DNA of 8,001 nucleotides from Fimbriimonadales bacterium (lineage in GTDB: Bacteria > Armatimonadota > Fimbriimonadia > Fimbriimonadales > Fimbriimonadaceae): the NCBI GenBank assembly GCA_026392145.1, contig JAPLCS010000234.1, positions 1-8,001 of the forward strand, read 5' to 3'. This document shows, piece after piece, positions 1-6,372 of the stretch. Position numbers and translations under genes: made by a program. How positions within the stretch are numbered: the first letter of the stretch is position 1; each line of letters opens with the position of its first letter. The notes under the pieces were generated by a model that was given only the letters and a program-made list of their open reading frames with translations, searched no databases and was not told where the DNA came from.

Positions 1-1
1 G

Positions 2-31
2 CTGGTTCAGTTCGTTGAGAGTGCTTGCCAT
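2..31 (-). CDS. Possible 5' end of a further minus-strand gene, cut by the window edge
   Basis: An ATG on the minus strand (31 to 29) opens a frame of ten codons reading MASTLNELNQ before the sequence ends. It begins 10 bp after the stop of the DUF1287 gene on the same strand, so it could be the next gene of a two-gene transcript. No clear Shine-Dalgarno sequence precedes it, and ten codons are too few to identify a family. The call rests only on position and an open frame. Confidence 0.25.
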   Translation of the reverse strand, partial: MASTLNELNQ

Positions 32-41
32 TAGTATGAAC

Positions 42-665
42 TTATTTTGGGTATCGGAAGTGAACAACGATTCTGAACGACCCAAGGCAGTCTTCTTCTT
101 TGGGAACGCTCATGTTATGGAACACCATAAGATTGCCCGACGGGCCTCGTTTGTCTGAAAGCAATCCGGTATGGTCTCTACCGCTTGGTAGAATCCAGCA
201 CACGATATCTCCTGGTTGCCAATCTGCAGACTGTAGTTCGTTGGAAAGGATTTTGCCTTTGGCTTTGAAAAATGCCATTTGGTCCTGCACTCTGCGGTGA
301 TCAATATTTGTATCAATTTTGCGGTTGGGATATTGATTTAGGTTTGCCGATTTATGCTTGTGGATAAGTGATTGAAGATCGTAACCTGCTGATCGAAAGG
401 CCCTGACTAGCACATCAGTGCACACTCCCTTATTTTTTGGTACATCACCGTTTGGAAATTGGAGTTTGGTATAGGTTGGATCGTACGTTGTCCGCCATTT
501 GAGTTGATCACGGCAGGAATTCACTAGTTTCTGGGGAACCGTTGGGACAGTAGGTTGTGCGGCGAAAAAAAGCGTTGAAATCAGGTTTAAGAAAAGACTT
601 GTAGTGGCGATTATTGGCACGGCATGAAATAACAACGAGTTTTGATCTGAATTCGTTCCTAGCAC
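42..665 (-). CDS. Secreted DUF1287-family protein (YijF-like), 207 aa
   Basis: This is a DUF1287 protein, a family of exported proteins of unknown function typified by E. coli YijF. The first 36 or so residues are a hydrophobic signal-like segment (about 11-36, ending LISTLFFAA), so the mature protein should act outside the cytoplasmic membrane. Family features follow in order: NKGVCTDVLVRAF around C82, NIDHRR at 120-125, PGDIVCW at 151-157, D164-H165, FHN around H183, and the closing HFRY. A conserved Cys followed by His recalls NlpC/P60-type papain-fold enzymes, but catalysis here is inference. The start is GTG at 665. No in-frame ATG lies before the domain, no strong ribosome binding site is visible, and a TTG at about codon 11 would shorten the signal segment. 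Its start is 52 bp from that of the divergent acyl-CoA dehydrogenase. Confidence 0.85.
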   Translation of the reverse strand: MLGTNSDQNSLLFHAVPIIATTSLFLNLISTLFFAAQPTVPTVPQKLVNSCRDQLKWRTTYDPTYTKLQFPNGDVPKNKGVCTDVLVRAFRSAGYDLQSLIHKHKSANLNQYPNRKIDTNIDHRRVQDQMAFFKAKGKILSNELQSADWQPGDIVCWILPSGRDHTGLLSDKRGPSGNLMVFHNMSVPKEEDCLGSFRIVVHFRYPK

Positions 666-717
666 CCCGGATGGCTTGATTTGAATCCGGTATCTTGATG
701 ATTAGGGTACGACAACG

Positions 718-2298
718 ATGTCAAAAATTGCACTTACGCCAGGTGGCTCCTTCTTTGCTCAATCGGATGCGCCTCTGTTCACTCCAGAGGATTTTAGTAG
801 CGACGAAAAGTTGATGATTGATACTGCGGAGCAGTTTTGTCGGTCTGAGGTGATGCCACATTTAGAGGCGATTGATCATCAGGAAGATGGCTTGATGCCC
901 AAACTTATTCGTAAGGCGGGGGACCTTGGGCTATGTGGAATCGATTCGCCAGATGAATACGGTGGATTGGGGCTAGGAAAGAACCTTGCTGCTCGAATTC
1001 TAGAATTTATGAGTCTGAATGGCTCCATGAGTGTCACGTATGGCATTACGAGCGGAATTAGCCAGGTCGGACTTAGTTTGTTTGGCACTGAGGCTCAAAA
1101 AGCACAGTTTTTACCCAAGCTCACCAGCGGTGAGTGGATTGGAGCGTATGCCTTAAGTGAACCCAATTCAGGCTCTGATGCTTTATCTGCCACGACTTCT
1201 GCGGTTCAAAAGGGAGATAAGTGGGTACTTAATGGCACCAAGATGTGGATTAGCAATGCCAGGTGGGCAGATCTGTTTCTTGTCATGGCAAAAATTGACG
1301 GAGAGAAATTCAGTGCTTTTTTGGTTAATCGAGACACTCCGGGGCTTTCAATTGGGCGTGAAGAGTACAAGATGGGACTCAAGGGGTCTTCTACTGCGAG
1401 AATTGTGCTAGATAATGCCGAGATTCCGCTCGATAATCTGTTGTACGAACCAGGAAAGGGGCACCATGTTGCCTTTAACGCACTGAACATTGGTCGTTTC
1501 AAGTTGTCTTCGATGTCCATAGGACCGGCTCGAGACGCTATCGGTTTGGCGGCGGCGTATGCTCGCGATCGAAAGCAGTTTGGCAAAAGTCTCAATGAAT
1601 TCGGACTGATTCAGAAGAAGCTCGCTTTGGCGATGTCTTGGTTCTTTGTCGCTGAGTCGATGATTTATCGTACTGGCGCTTTGATTGATGATGCTTTTGA
1701 TGAATGTGGTGGAACGATAGACGGGAATCGCCGAGCTGCAGAAGAGTATTCAATTGAATGTTCGGCATGCAAAGTGTTTTCAACCGAGGCGGAAGCTTGG
1801 ATTATTGATGAAATGTTGCAAATCTATGGCGGTTATGGATTTACGGAAGAATTTCCTATCGCAAGGCATTACAGAGATGCTCGGGTGAGCCGTATTTATG
1901 AAGGCACTAACGAGATTAACCGAGTGTTTTTGGCTGATCGTCTACAGAAAAAAGTTCAATCTGGTCAGGTGAGTTTAGGTTCGGATCAGGGTTTCCTTGA
2001 GGGATTAGCCTGTGAGGCAATGAAGCGACCGTTGACTAATCAGATTGAAATTGGAGCGGCTTCTGACTTGGTACTTTACGCTTATGCTCTGCAGTCGGCC
2101 GAAAGACGTGCGAAGCGGCTCGGAGGTCTAGCTGAGGAGATGGTAAAGCTTGCGCGAATTGATTTAAGGTCAAAAGCGGCTTTGGCATGGCAAACTTTAA
2201 CTGGCGAAGCCATTACGATTCCTGCACCAGCTAAAGTTGATATTCAACTGATTTCGGATGCGGCATTGCACCATGAGGGTCCCGCTCGGTTCAACTGA
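718..2298 (+). CDS. Acyl-CoA dehydrogenase, VLCAD/ACAD9-like, 526 aa
   Basis: This is an FAD-dependent acyl-CoA dehydrogenase, catalysing the first oxidation of fatty acyl-CoA to trans-2-enoyl-CoA and passing electrons to ETF. The three family domains are present: an N-terminal helical domain (about 28-140), a beta domain with YALSEPNSGSD (144-154) and WISNA (W177), and a C-terminal helical domain with DRKQFG (284-289), QIYGGYGF (368-375) and RIYEGTNEI. E395 in that last motif aligns with the catalytic glutamate of MCAD and VLCAD. The protein runs about 110 residues past this motif in a helical tail, longer than the usual 380-aa short- and medium-chain enzymes and like the VLCAD/ACAD9 group, so long-chain substrates are likely but not proven. 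The start is the ATG at 718, with a weak AGGG at 704-707. No etf, thiolase or hydratase gene is nearby. Its stop is 1 bp from that of the convergent nfo. Confidence 0.93.
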   Translation: MSKIALTPGGSFFAQSDAPLFTPEDFSSDEKLMIDTAEQFCRSEVMPHLEAIDHQEDGLMPKLIRKAGDLGLCGIDSPDEYGGLGLGKNLAARILEFMSLNGSMSVTYGITSGISQVGLSLFGTEAQKAQFLPKLTSGEWIGAYALSEPNSGSDALSATTSAVQKGDKWVLNGTKMWISNARWADLFLVMAKIDGEKFSAFLVNRDTPGLSIGREEYKMGLKGSSTARIVLDNAEIPLDNLLYEPGKGHHVAFNALNIGRFKLSSMSIGPARDAIGLAAAYARDRKQFGKSLNEFGLIQKKLALAMSWFFVAESMIYRTGALIDDAFDECGGTIDGNRRAAEEYSIECSACKVFSTEAEAWIIDEMLQIYGGYGFTEEFPIARHYRDARVSRIYEGTNEINRVFLADRLQKKVQSGQVSLGSDQGFLEGLACEAMKRPLTNQIEIGAASDLVLYAYALQSAERRAKRLGGLAEEMVKLARIDLRSKAALAWQTLTGEAITIPAPAKVDIQLISDAALHHEGPARFN

Positions 2299-2299
2299 A

Positions 2300-3148
2300 T
2301 CAAGCGTTGACGTAGCTTTTTAGTTTGGCGAGGTCACGTTCGTGGCCGTTGTTCTCCATGGGTGTCTCGAGAATGATGGGAATCGATTTGAATCGGCTGT
2401 CATTTACGAGTAGTCGGAAACTTTCCTCACCGATTTCCCCGCCTCCGAGTTCGGCATGACGGTCTTTTTTGCTTCCAAGAGATCCTACAGAATCGTTGCA
2501 GTGAACCGATTTCAGTCGCTCAAATCCGATTACTTGCTCGAATTTTGCAAAGGTTTCCTCGAACGTTTCTTTTGTTCGAATATCGTATCCGGCTGCGAAG
2601 ATGTGACATGTGTCGACACAGACACAAACCCGTTTATCGCCGTGAACGCCATCCAGAACGGCTTTAAGTAATTCGAATGTGCCACCTAATGAAGTGCCGG
2701 TGGCAGCGGTTGTTTCCATGAGAAGGGTCACTGACGGATCGGAGTTTTCCAAAACATGTTTGGTTCCTTCGATGAGCAATCGAATTCCTTCTTCGACACC
2801 TTGCCCGACGTGGGCTCCCATGTGCGAGTTGCAATAGGGAATACCATATTGTGCGCATCGGTTCATTTCTTCAGTGAGCCCGAGAATCGATTTTGTTCTC
2901 AACTCTTCGGTAGCCGCTGCCATGTTGATTAAGTAGGAGTCATGGCAGACAATTTCTGTCATTCCTGTTTCTTTCACTGCTGATTGAAAGTCAGCGATCA
3001 TCTCCTCTGTGATTGGTTTTGCCTTCCAGAGTTGTGGGCTTTTGGTGAAAACTTGAATAGTATTGCAACCCATTGCAAAGCCGTCCCTGACGGCGTTACC
3101 GAGTCCATTCTTGATTGGCATGTGCGCGCCCAACAGATTTGAAGACAT
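2300..3148 (-). CDS. nfo: Endonuclease IV (deoxyribonuclease IV), 282 aa
   Basis: This is an AP endonuclease of base-excision repair that cuts DNA 5' of abasic sites and cleans blocked 3' ends, using a trinuclear zinc centre in a TIM barrel. All nine zinc ligands of the family are present, and every one falls at the same residue number as in E. coli Nfo: H69 (CHDSYLIN), H109 (NSHMGAHVGQG), E145 (METTAATG), D179 and H182 (VDTCHIFAAGYD), H216 (VHCND), D229 and H231 (KKDRHAELG), E261 (ILETP). The length matches the E. coli enzyme (285 aa). Position 109 sits in NSHMGAH rather than the common N-x-HPGSH, a mild variation that keeps the ligand. The ATG at 3148 places GAHM at residues 7-10, as expected for the family. 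It is divergent from the phosphomutase across 90 bp and convergent with the acyl-CoA dehydrogenase. Confidence 0.97.
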   Translation of the reverse strand: MSSNLLGAHMPIKNGLGNAVRDGFAMGCNTIQVFTKSPQLWKAKPITEEMIADFQSAVKETGMTEIVCHDSYLINMAAATEELRTKSILGLTEEMNRCAQYGIPYCNSHMGAHVGQGVEEGIRLLIEGTKHVLENSDPSVTLLMETTAATGTSLGGTFELLKAVLDGVHGDKRVCVCVDTCHIFAAGYDIRTKETFEETFAKFEQVIGFERLKSVHCNDSVGSLGSKKDRHAELGGGEIGEESFRLLVNDSRFKSIPIILETPMENNGHERDLAKLKSYVNA

Positions 3149-3183
3149 TCTTTGTATGATGACTGATTTTCGAGTATGTAACT

Positions 3184-3197
3184 GTTCTCTGGAGAGC
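3184..3197. promoter_or_regulatory. Imperfect palindrome in the nfo/phosphomutase divergent spacer
   Basis: GTTCTC-TG-GAGAGC is a 14-bp inverted repeat with 5 of 6 arm positions paired, lying near the middle of the 90-bp spacer between two divergent starts. Its place and symmetry fit an operator for a dimeric regulator, but short imperfect palindromes are common by chance and I recognise no known box. Confidence 0.2.
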
Positions 3198-3208
3198 TGA
3201 GATACGGC

Positions 3209-3214
3209 TAAAAT
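3209..3214 (+). promoter_or_regulatory. Candidate -10 element for the phosphomutase gene
   Basis: TAAAAT lies 24 bp before the ATG at 3239, a plausible -10 giving a leader of roughly 17-20 nt. No good -35 hexamer is seen at 16-18 bp upstream, so the call is tentative. Confidence 0.25.
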
Positions 3215-3238
3215 GAATCTAGCCTAAGTGGGTTTACA

Positions 3239-4585
3239 ATGGGACAGTATTTTCCAGCATTTAAAGCGTACGACATTCGGGGGGTAGTTCCAACGGAGTT
3301 GAATCCGGAACTCGCCTATAGAGTTGGAAGGGCGTATGCTGATGAACTTAATCCCACGACGGTTTGTGTTGGTTACGATATTCGGTTGAGTGGTCCCGAA
3401 CTCTATGATGCTTTTGCTCGTGGGTTGAATGATGCTGGTGTTGATGTGGTTCACCTCGGTTTGGTGGGCACAGAAATGGTTTATTTTGCTACGGCTTTTT
3501 ATGGTTACGACGGTGGCTGTATGATTACGGCTAGCCATAATCCTCCCCAATACAATGGCCTCAAAATGGTTCGTCAGGAGAGTCGACCTGTCTCTAGCGA
3601 TACGGGACTTAATCAAATTGAAAAGAGGGCCTATGAACAGAAATGGGAGCGAACTGGAAGCGGTAGTCGACGAGACCAGGATGTTTATGATGATTTTGTC
3701 AAGCACCTTTTGAATATTGTTCCTCCGAGTTCATTGAAGCCTTTGAAGGTACTTTGCGATGTCGGTAATGGTGCAGCGGGTGTTGCGTTGGAGAAGTTGT
3801 TACCCCATCTGCCTTTTGAAACTACAAACCGACTTTTTGAACCTGATGGACACTTTCCGAACGGGGTTCCCAACCCAATTCTTGAAGAATCTCGAGCAGG
3901 TGCGATTGCCTTGATGAAGGAGAGTAACTATGATTTTGGAGTTGCTTGGGACGGGGATTACGATCGATGTTTCTTCTTTGACGAAAAGGCGAATTTTATT
4001 GAGGGCTATTACATTGTCGGACTCATTGCTCAGTCCATGCTGCGGGTGACTCCAGGGCTTGGAATTGTTTACGATCCCCGTTTGACTTGGAATACTTTGG
4101 ACATCGTGAAGGAACTGAATGGTCGAGCCATTCTTTGCAAGAGCGGGCATGCTTTTATCAAAGAGAAGATGCGATCTGAGGATGCCGAGTATGGCGGTGA
4201 AATGAGTGCTCATCACTATTTCAAGTCTCACTGGTATTGCGATAGTGGCATGATTCCCTTCTTGTTGGTTGCTCGGTTGATTTCGGAAACTGGGCTGTCT
4301 CTTGGAGAGTTGGTGGGTCAGATGGTTAAGAATTATCCTTGTTCAGGCGAGGTTAATTCGGAAGTGCACGACGTGAAATCTGTGCTGGCGGCGGTTGAGG
4401 CAAAGTATGCCGAGGGTGGTGAGATTTCTCGTATTGATGGTCTTTCGATTGAATACCCTACGTGGAGATTTAACTTGCGGGGGTCAAATACCGAACCAGT
4501 CATTCGTTTGAATGTTGAAACGAAGGGTGACCACGATTTGATGGTTGCGAAGACTCAGGAATTGCTTTCTATTATCCGAGCCTGA
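3239..4585 (+). CDS. manB: Phosphomannomutase/phosphoglucomutase (CpsG/ManB type), 448 aa
   Basis: This is an alpha-D-phosphohexomutase, interconverting hexose 6-phosphate and hexose 1-phosphate for GDP-mannose or glucose-nucleotide synthesis and so for polysaccharides or glycolipids. The four active-site loops are complete: the phosphoserine loop TASHNPPQYNGLK with S99; the Mg2+ loop DGDYDR with D238, D240 and D242; the sugar-binding loop GGEMSAHHYF with E321 and S323; and the phosphate-binding loop RGSNTEP (414-420). The stretch YCDSGMIP after the sugar loop is typical of the CpsG/ManB branch rather than GlmM, which points to mannose or glucose phosphate rather than glucosamine phosphate. 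Dual PMM/PGM activity cannot be excluded. The length is normal for the family. The ATG at 3239 puts FKAYDIRG at residues 8-15, the usual N-terminus. No GDP-mannose pyrophosphorylase gene lies alongside. A plus-strand gene follows after 67 bp. Confidence 0.93.
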   Translation: MGQYFPAFKAYDIRGVVPTELNPELAYRVGRAYADELNPTTVCVGYDIRLSGPELYDAFARGLNDAGVDVVHLGLVGTEMVYFATAFYGYDGGCMITASHNPPQYNGLKMVRQESRPVSSDTGLNQIEKRAYEQKWERTGSGSRRDQDVYDDFVKHLLNIVPPSSLKPLKVLCDVGNGAAGVALEKLLPHLPFETTNRLFEPDGHFPNGVPNPILEESRAGAIALMKESNYDFGVAWDGDYDRCFFFDEKANFIEGYYIVGLIAQSMLRVTPGLGIVYDPRLTWNTLDIVKELNGRAILCKSGHAFIKEKMRSEDAEYGGEMSAHHYFKSHWYCDSGMIPFLLVARLISETGLSLGELVGQMVKNYPCSGEVNSEVHDVKSVLAAVEAKYAEGGEISRIDGLSIEYPTWRFNLRGSNTEPVIRLNVETKGDHDLMVAKTQELLSIIRA

Positions 4586-4638
4586 CAACTGAACCTTCGT
4601 GAGATAAGCGAGAGAACTGGAATCGGAGAAACGCTGAT

Positions 4639-4644
4639 AGGGGA
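4639..4644 (+). promoter_or_regulatory. Ribosome binding site of the sugar dehydrogenase-like gene
   Basis: AGGGGA sits 8 bp before the ATG at 4653, the clearest Shine-Dalgarno match in the window. A TAG at 4647-4649 in the same frame rules out a longer N-terminus, so these two observations fix the start. The rest of the 67-bp gap after the phosphomutase holds no obvious terminator or promoter. Confidence 0.5.
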
Positions 4645-4652
4645 TGTAGAAA

Positions 4653-5279
4653 ATGATAGGTTCTGTGGTTTTTATGATTGGGTTCGTCGGACAACAAGTT
4701 TCCGCTAGAAATTTGCCACCCATCAGTAAGAGCACCATATTGGTTCCGACTTTGGTTCCTGCTACTAAGCCTTTTCTCAAAGTTCCAAAAGGTTATGCGG
4801 TTGACCTTTATGCAGATAATTTGCGCCAGCCGCGAATGATGGCAGTGGCACCGAATGGAGATATTTTTGTGGTCCTCACTCGAGTTGAGCGGAAGGTACC
4901 AAGCCATCCGCACGATGTGATAGTGCTTTCTGGATTCAATCGACAGGGTATTCCTCAGAAGCGATTCACTTGGACGACTCAGTTGGACATGCCTTTTGGG
5001 ATTCAGTTTGGATTTGGGCACGTCTATGTTGCTAATACAGGTTCAGTTGTGCGATGGAAGTACCAGAGTGGTCAAACCGAGGCGGTAGGTGAACCTGAGG
5101 TCATTATCCCAGAAATTCCCAACATGGGATACCGTAATCATTGGACTCGGAATATTCTGTTTGGCTCTGATATGAAGTCACTGTTTTTGACGATTGGTTC
5201 GGAGCAGAACATCGCGGAAGAGGGACCCAGGCGCGCAGTCATTGAGACGGTTCACCTCAGACGTATGCTCGCGGAATGA
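4653..5279 (+). CDS. N-terminal half of the split sorbosone dehydrogenase-like protein
   Basis: The frame gives 208 residues, of which about the first 198 are homologous and the last ten (TVHLRRMLAE) are read out of frame. Residues 1-18 form a short hydrophobic export signal ending QQVSA. It is unusual in having no lysine or arginine before the hydrophobic core. Then come VPKGYAVDLYADNLRQPR (44-61), the first-blade segment, PFGIQFGFGHVYVANTGSVVRW (from P114) and RNHWTRNILF (161-170), whose H163 lies where soluble glucose dehydrogenase has its catalytic-base histidine (by analogy). Without the second half the propeller cannot close, so this product alone is unlikely to be active. Confidence 0.7.
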   Translation: MIGSVVFMIGFVGQQVSARNLPPISKSTILVPTLVPATKPFLKVPKGYAVDLYADNLRQPRMMAVAPNGDIFVVLTRVERKVPSHPHDVIVLSGFNRQGIPQKRFTWTTQLDMPFGIQFGFGHVYVANTGSVVRWKYQSGQTEAVGEPEVIIPEIPNMGYRNHWTRNILFGSDMKSLFLTIGSEQNIAEEGPRRAVIETVHLRRMLAE

Positions 5280-5800
5280 GAAATCCGGTCGGCTTAGCTA
5301 TTCAGCCCGTTACGAGACGGTTATGGGCTAATGTTGTGGAGCGGGACTATAAGGGGGACGACTTGGTGCCTGACTTCATGACCGAAGTGAAAAGTGGTGG
5401 TTTTTATGGGTGGCCCTATAGCTACATCGGTAGCCATCATGACCCCAAAATGCCGAAGAAGCCAGAGCTAGAGAAAAGCGCGATTGTGCCAGATGTGCTT
5501 TTTCCAGCTCACTCTTCCCCTATTGATGTAAAGTTTGCCCCAGGAGGAGCCATTGTTGCGCTTCATGGCTCCCAAAATCGCAGCAAATTGAACGGATACA
5601 AGGTGGTTTTTATTCCATTCAATTCTAAAGGCAAGGTAAGTGGGGAGGCCATGGATTTTGTGACAGGATGGTTGCCCAACGGTTCTAACAAGGAGATTTA
5701 TGGTCGCCCAGCGGGTTTGGCTTTACTTAAAGATGGTTCTATTTTAATTACTGACGATTGGGGCGGAAAAATCTGGCGTGTACGAAAAGTCGCCCAATAG
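5276..5800 (+). CDS. C-terminal half of the split sorbosone dehydrogenase-like protein
   Basis: From the ATG at 5276 the frame gives 174 residues with the strongly conserved back half of the family: RNPVGLA, LVPDFMTEVKSGGFYGWPYSY, FPAHSSPID, a LHGSQNRS segment, GRPAGLALLKDGS and the closing DDWGGKIWRV. The same frame is open back to 5246, and those ten extra codons (DGSPQTYARG) are also family-like, which shows that this ATG is internal to an ancestral gene and not a native start. The ATG overlaps the upstream stop as ATGA, so coupled re-initiation is conceivable. The half has no export signal of its own, which argues against a working secreted subunit. Confidence 0.7.
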   Translation: MRNPVGLAIQPVTRRLWANVVERDYKGDDLVPDFMTEVKSGGFYGWPYSYIGSHHDPKMPKKPELEKSAIVPDVLFPAHSSPIDVKFAPGGAIVALHGSQNRSKLNGYKVVFIPFNSKGKVSGEAMDFVTGWLPNGSNKEIYGRPAGLALLKDGSILITDDWGGKIWRVRKVAQ

Positions 5801-5802
5801 TC

Positions 5803-6348
5803 TCATGATTTGTTGAGTATGTTGATTAGCTCACGCCGAAGTTGCCTGGTTCTTTTTGCACTTTTGAACATCGTGGAATATTTTCGGCTCTCTAGTTTTA
5901 GGGGATGCTTGAATTCCAATACAATCCAACCTCCTAAACCAATGAGTGCGTGAATATTTATTCCAAATTTAACTCCTTTCAACGATTTGAGAGGCAGTTG
6001 AATGGTGCGGTCTTCTGTCGTCAGTACGAGAAGTTCCTGATTCATTTCCAGAATTCCGATTTCGGCATGCGCATCAAGATAATCAGGTTTTTGGTCGTAA
6101 ACAAAGCCCACAACCTCGCCTGATTCTAGTTTGTTTGTGAGTGATCTTAGCTCTGAGCAAATTTTTTTGTTTTGAAAAAAACCAAAGAGCCCGATACCGA
6201 CGTATGAAGTAGCAACAAATACAATTCCTTTTTCGGTGAATCCAGCTAACGTTGAGGGCAAAAATGAAGCGACCAACGTTCCCATTCCTAAAGGAATAAT
6301 GTTGCCCATCCACCGGCGAAATGGGTTCCATATTCGTCGGGATTGCAT
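5803..6348 (-). CDS. Small membrane protein with two helices and a possible PH-like domain, 181-186 aa
   Basis: I do not recognise a named family. Counting from the ATG at 6348 (181 aa; a GTG at 6363 would add five residues), a basic start (SRRIWNPFRR) leads into two hydrophobic segments at about 15-35 and 41-59, separated by a short polar turn. These are probably transmembrane helices with both ends in the cytoplasm. The remaining 120 or so residues alternate hydrophobic and polar positions in a beta-rich way (GEVVGFVYD, AEIGILEMNQELLVLTTEDRTIQLPL, LKGVKF, WIVLEFKHPL) and end in a basic helix (AKRTRQLRRELINIL). Such a run of strands closed by a helix fits a bacterial PH/GRAM-like fold, which is inference only. 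I prefer the ATG because a TATTAT element ends 6 bp before it. It diverges from the AddB-like gene. Confidence 0.65.
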   Translation of the reverse strand: MQSRRIWNPFRRWMGNIIPLGMGTLVASFLPSTLAGFTEKGIVFVATSYVGIGLFGFFQNKKICSELRSLTNKLESGEVVGFVYDQKPDYLDAHAEIGILEMNQELLVLTTEDRTIQLPLKSLKGVKFGINIHALIGLGGWIVLEFKHPLKLESRKYSTMFKSAKRTRQLRRELINILNKS

Positions 6349-6352
6349 CAAG

Positions 6353-6360
6353 TTATAATA
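6353..6360. promoter_or_regulatory. Symmetric -10 element shared by two divergent genes
   Basis: TTATAATA holds TATAAT on the plus strand (6354-6359) and TATTAT on the minus strand (6360-6355). On the plus strand, transcription would start about 7 nt before the AddB-like ATG at 6373. On the minus strand it would start at or next to the ATG at 6348. No clear -35 hexamer is seen at 17 bp on either side. Placing a promoter here is inference from the matches and the spacing. Confidence 0.4.
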
Positions 6361-6372
6361 CACTTGTCTACC

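Larger units (their letters stand above)
4653..5800 (+). pseudogene. Sorbosone dehydrogenase-like beta-propeller protein, frameshifted
   Basis: Two adjacent frames together encode one protein of the L-sorbosone dehydrogenase / soluble glucose dehydrogenase superfamily (COG2133): secreted six-bladed propellers, several members of which oxidise sugars with PQQ. The first frame gives a signal-like N-terminus and the front blades (4653 to about 5246), and the second gives the rest to 5800. The break lies where relatives read roughly RRAAILE-x-N-x-DGS-x-x-x-x-ASG-x-RNPVGL. Here RRAVIE is in one frame, and DGSPQTYARGMRNPVGLA begins in the other at 5246, overlapping by one base. Relatives carry about three extra residues here, so the simplest event is loss of about 10 bases, though one base with a shorter loop would also do. 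A mutation, an assembly or read error, or a true split gene are all possible. It may be cotranscribed with the phosphomutase. The stop is 2 bp from the convergent neighbour. Confidence 0.8.

Noticed and set aside
676..703. TTGATT at 676-681 as a -35 box for the acyl-CoA dehydrogenase promoter
   Set aside because: No acceptable -10 hexamer lies 16-18 bp downstream, so the promoter in this 52-bp spacer cannot be placed.
1206..1595. 129-codon minus-strand open frame inside the acyl-CoA dehydrogenase gene
   Set aside because: It lies wholly within a well-supported gene on the other strand and its translation has no recognisable domain.
2291..2310. Inverted repeat TCAAC...GTTGA across the convergent stops of the acyl-CoA dehydrogenase and nfo genes, as a bidirectional terminator
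   Set aside because: The stem is only 5 bp with a 10-base loop, not G+C rich, and has no T-run on either side.
3224..3706. 160-codon minus-strand open frame opposite the start of the phosphomutase gene
   Set aside because: It is antisense to a frame with all family motifs, its own translation resembles no known protein, and it has no ribosome binding site.
4572..5021. 149-codon minus-strand open frame opposite the sugar dehydrogenase-like gene
   Set aside because: The plus strand carries clear family motifs over the same bases. The antisense product is a shadow.
5240..5280. Programmed ribosomal frameshift joining the two sugar dehydrogenase halves
   Set aside because: No slippery heptamer or downstream stem is seen at the junction, and about three family residues appear to be missing, which fits a deletion better than recoding.
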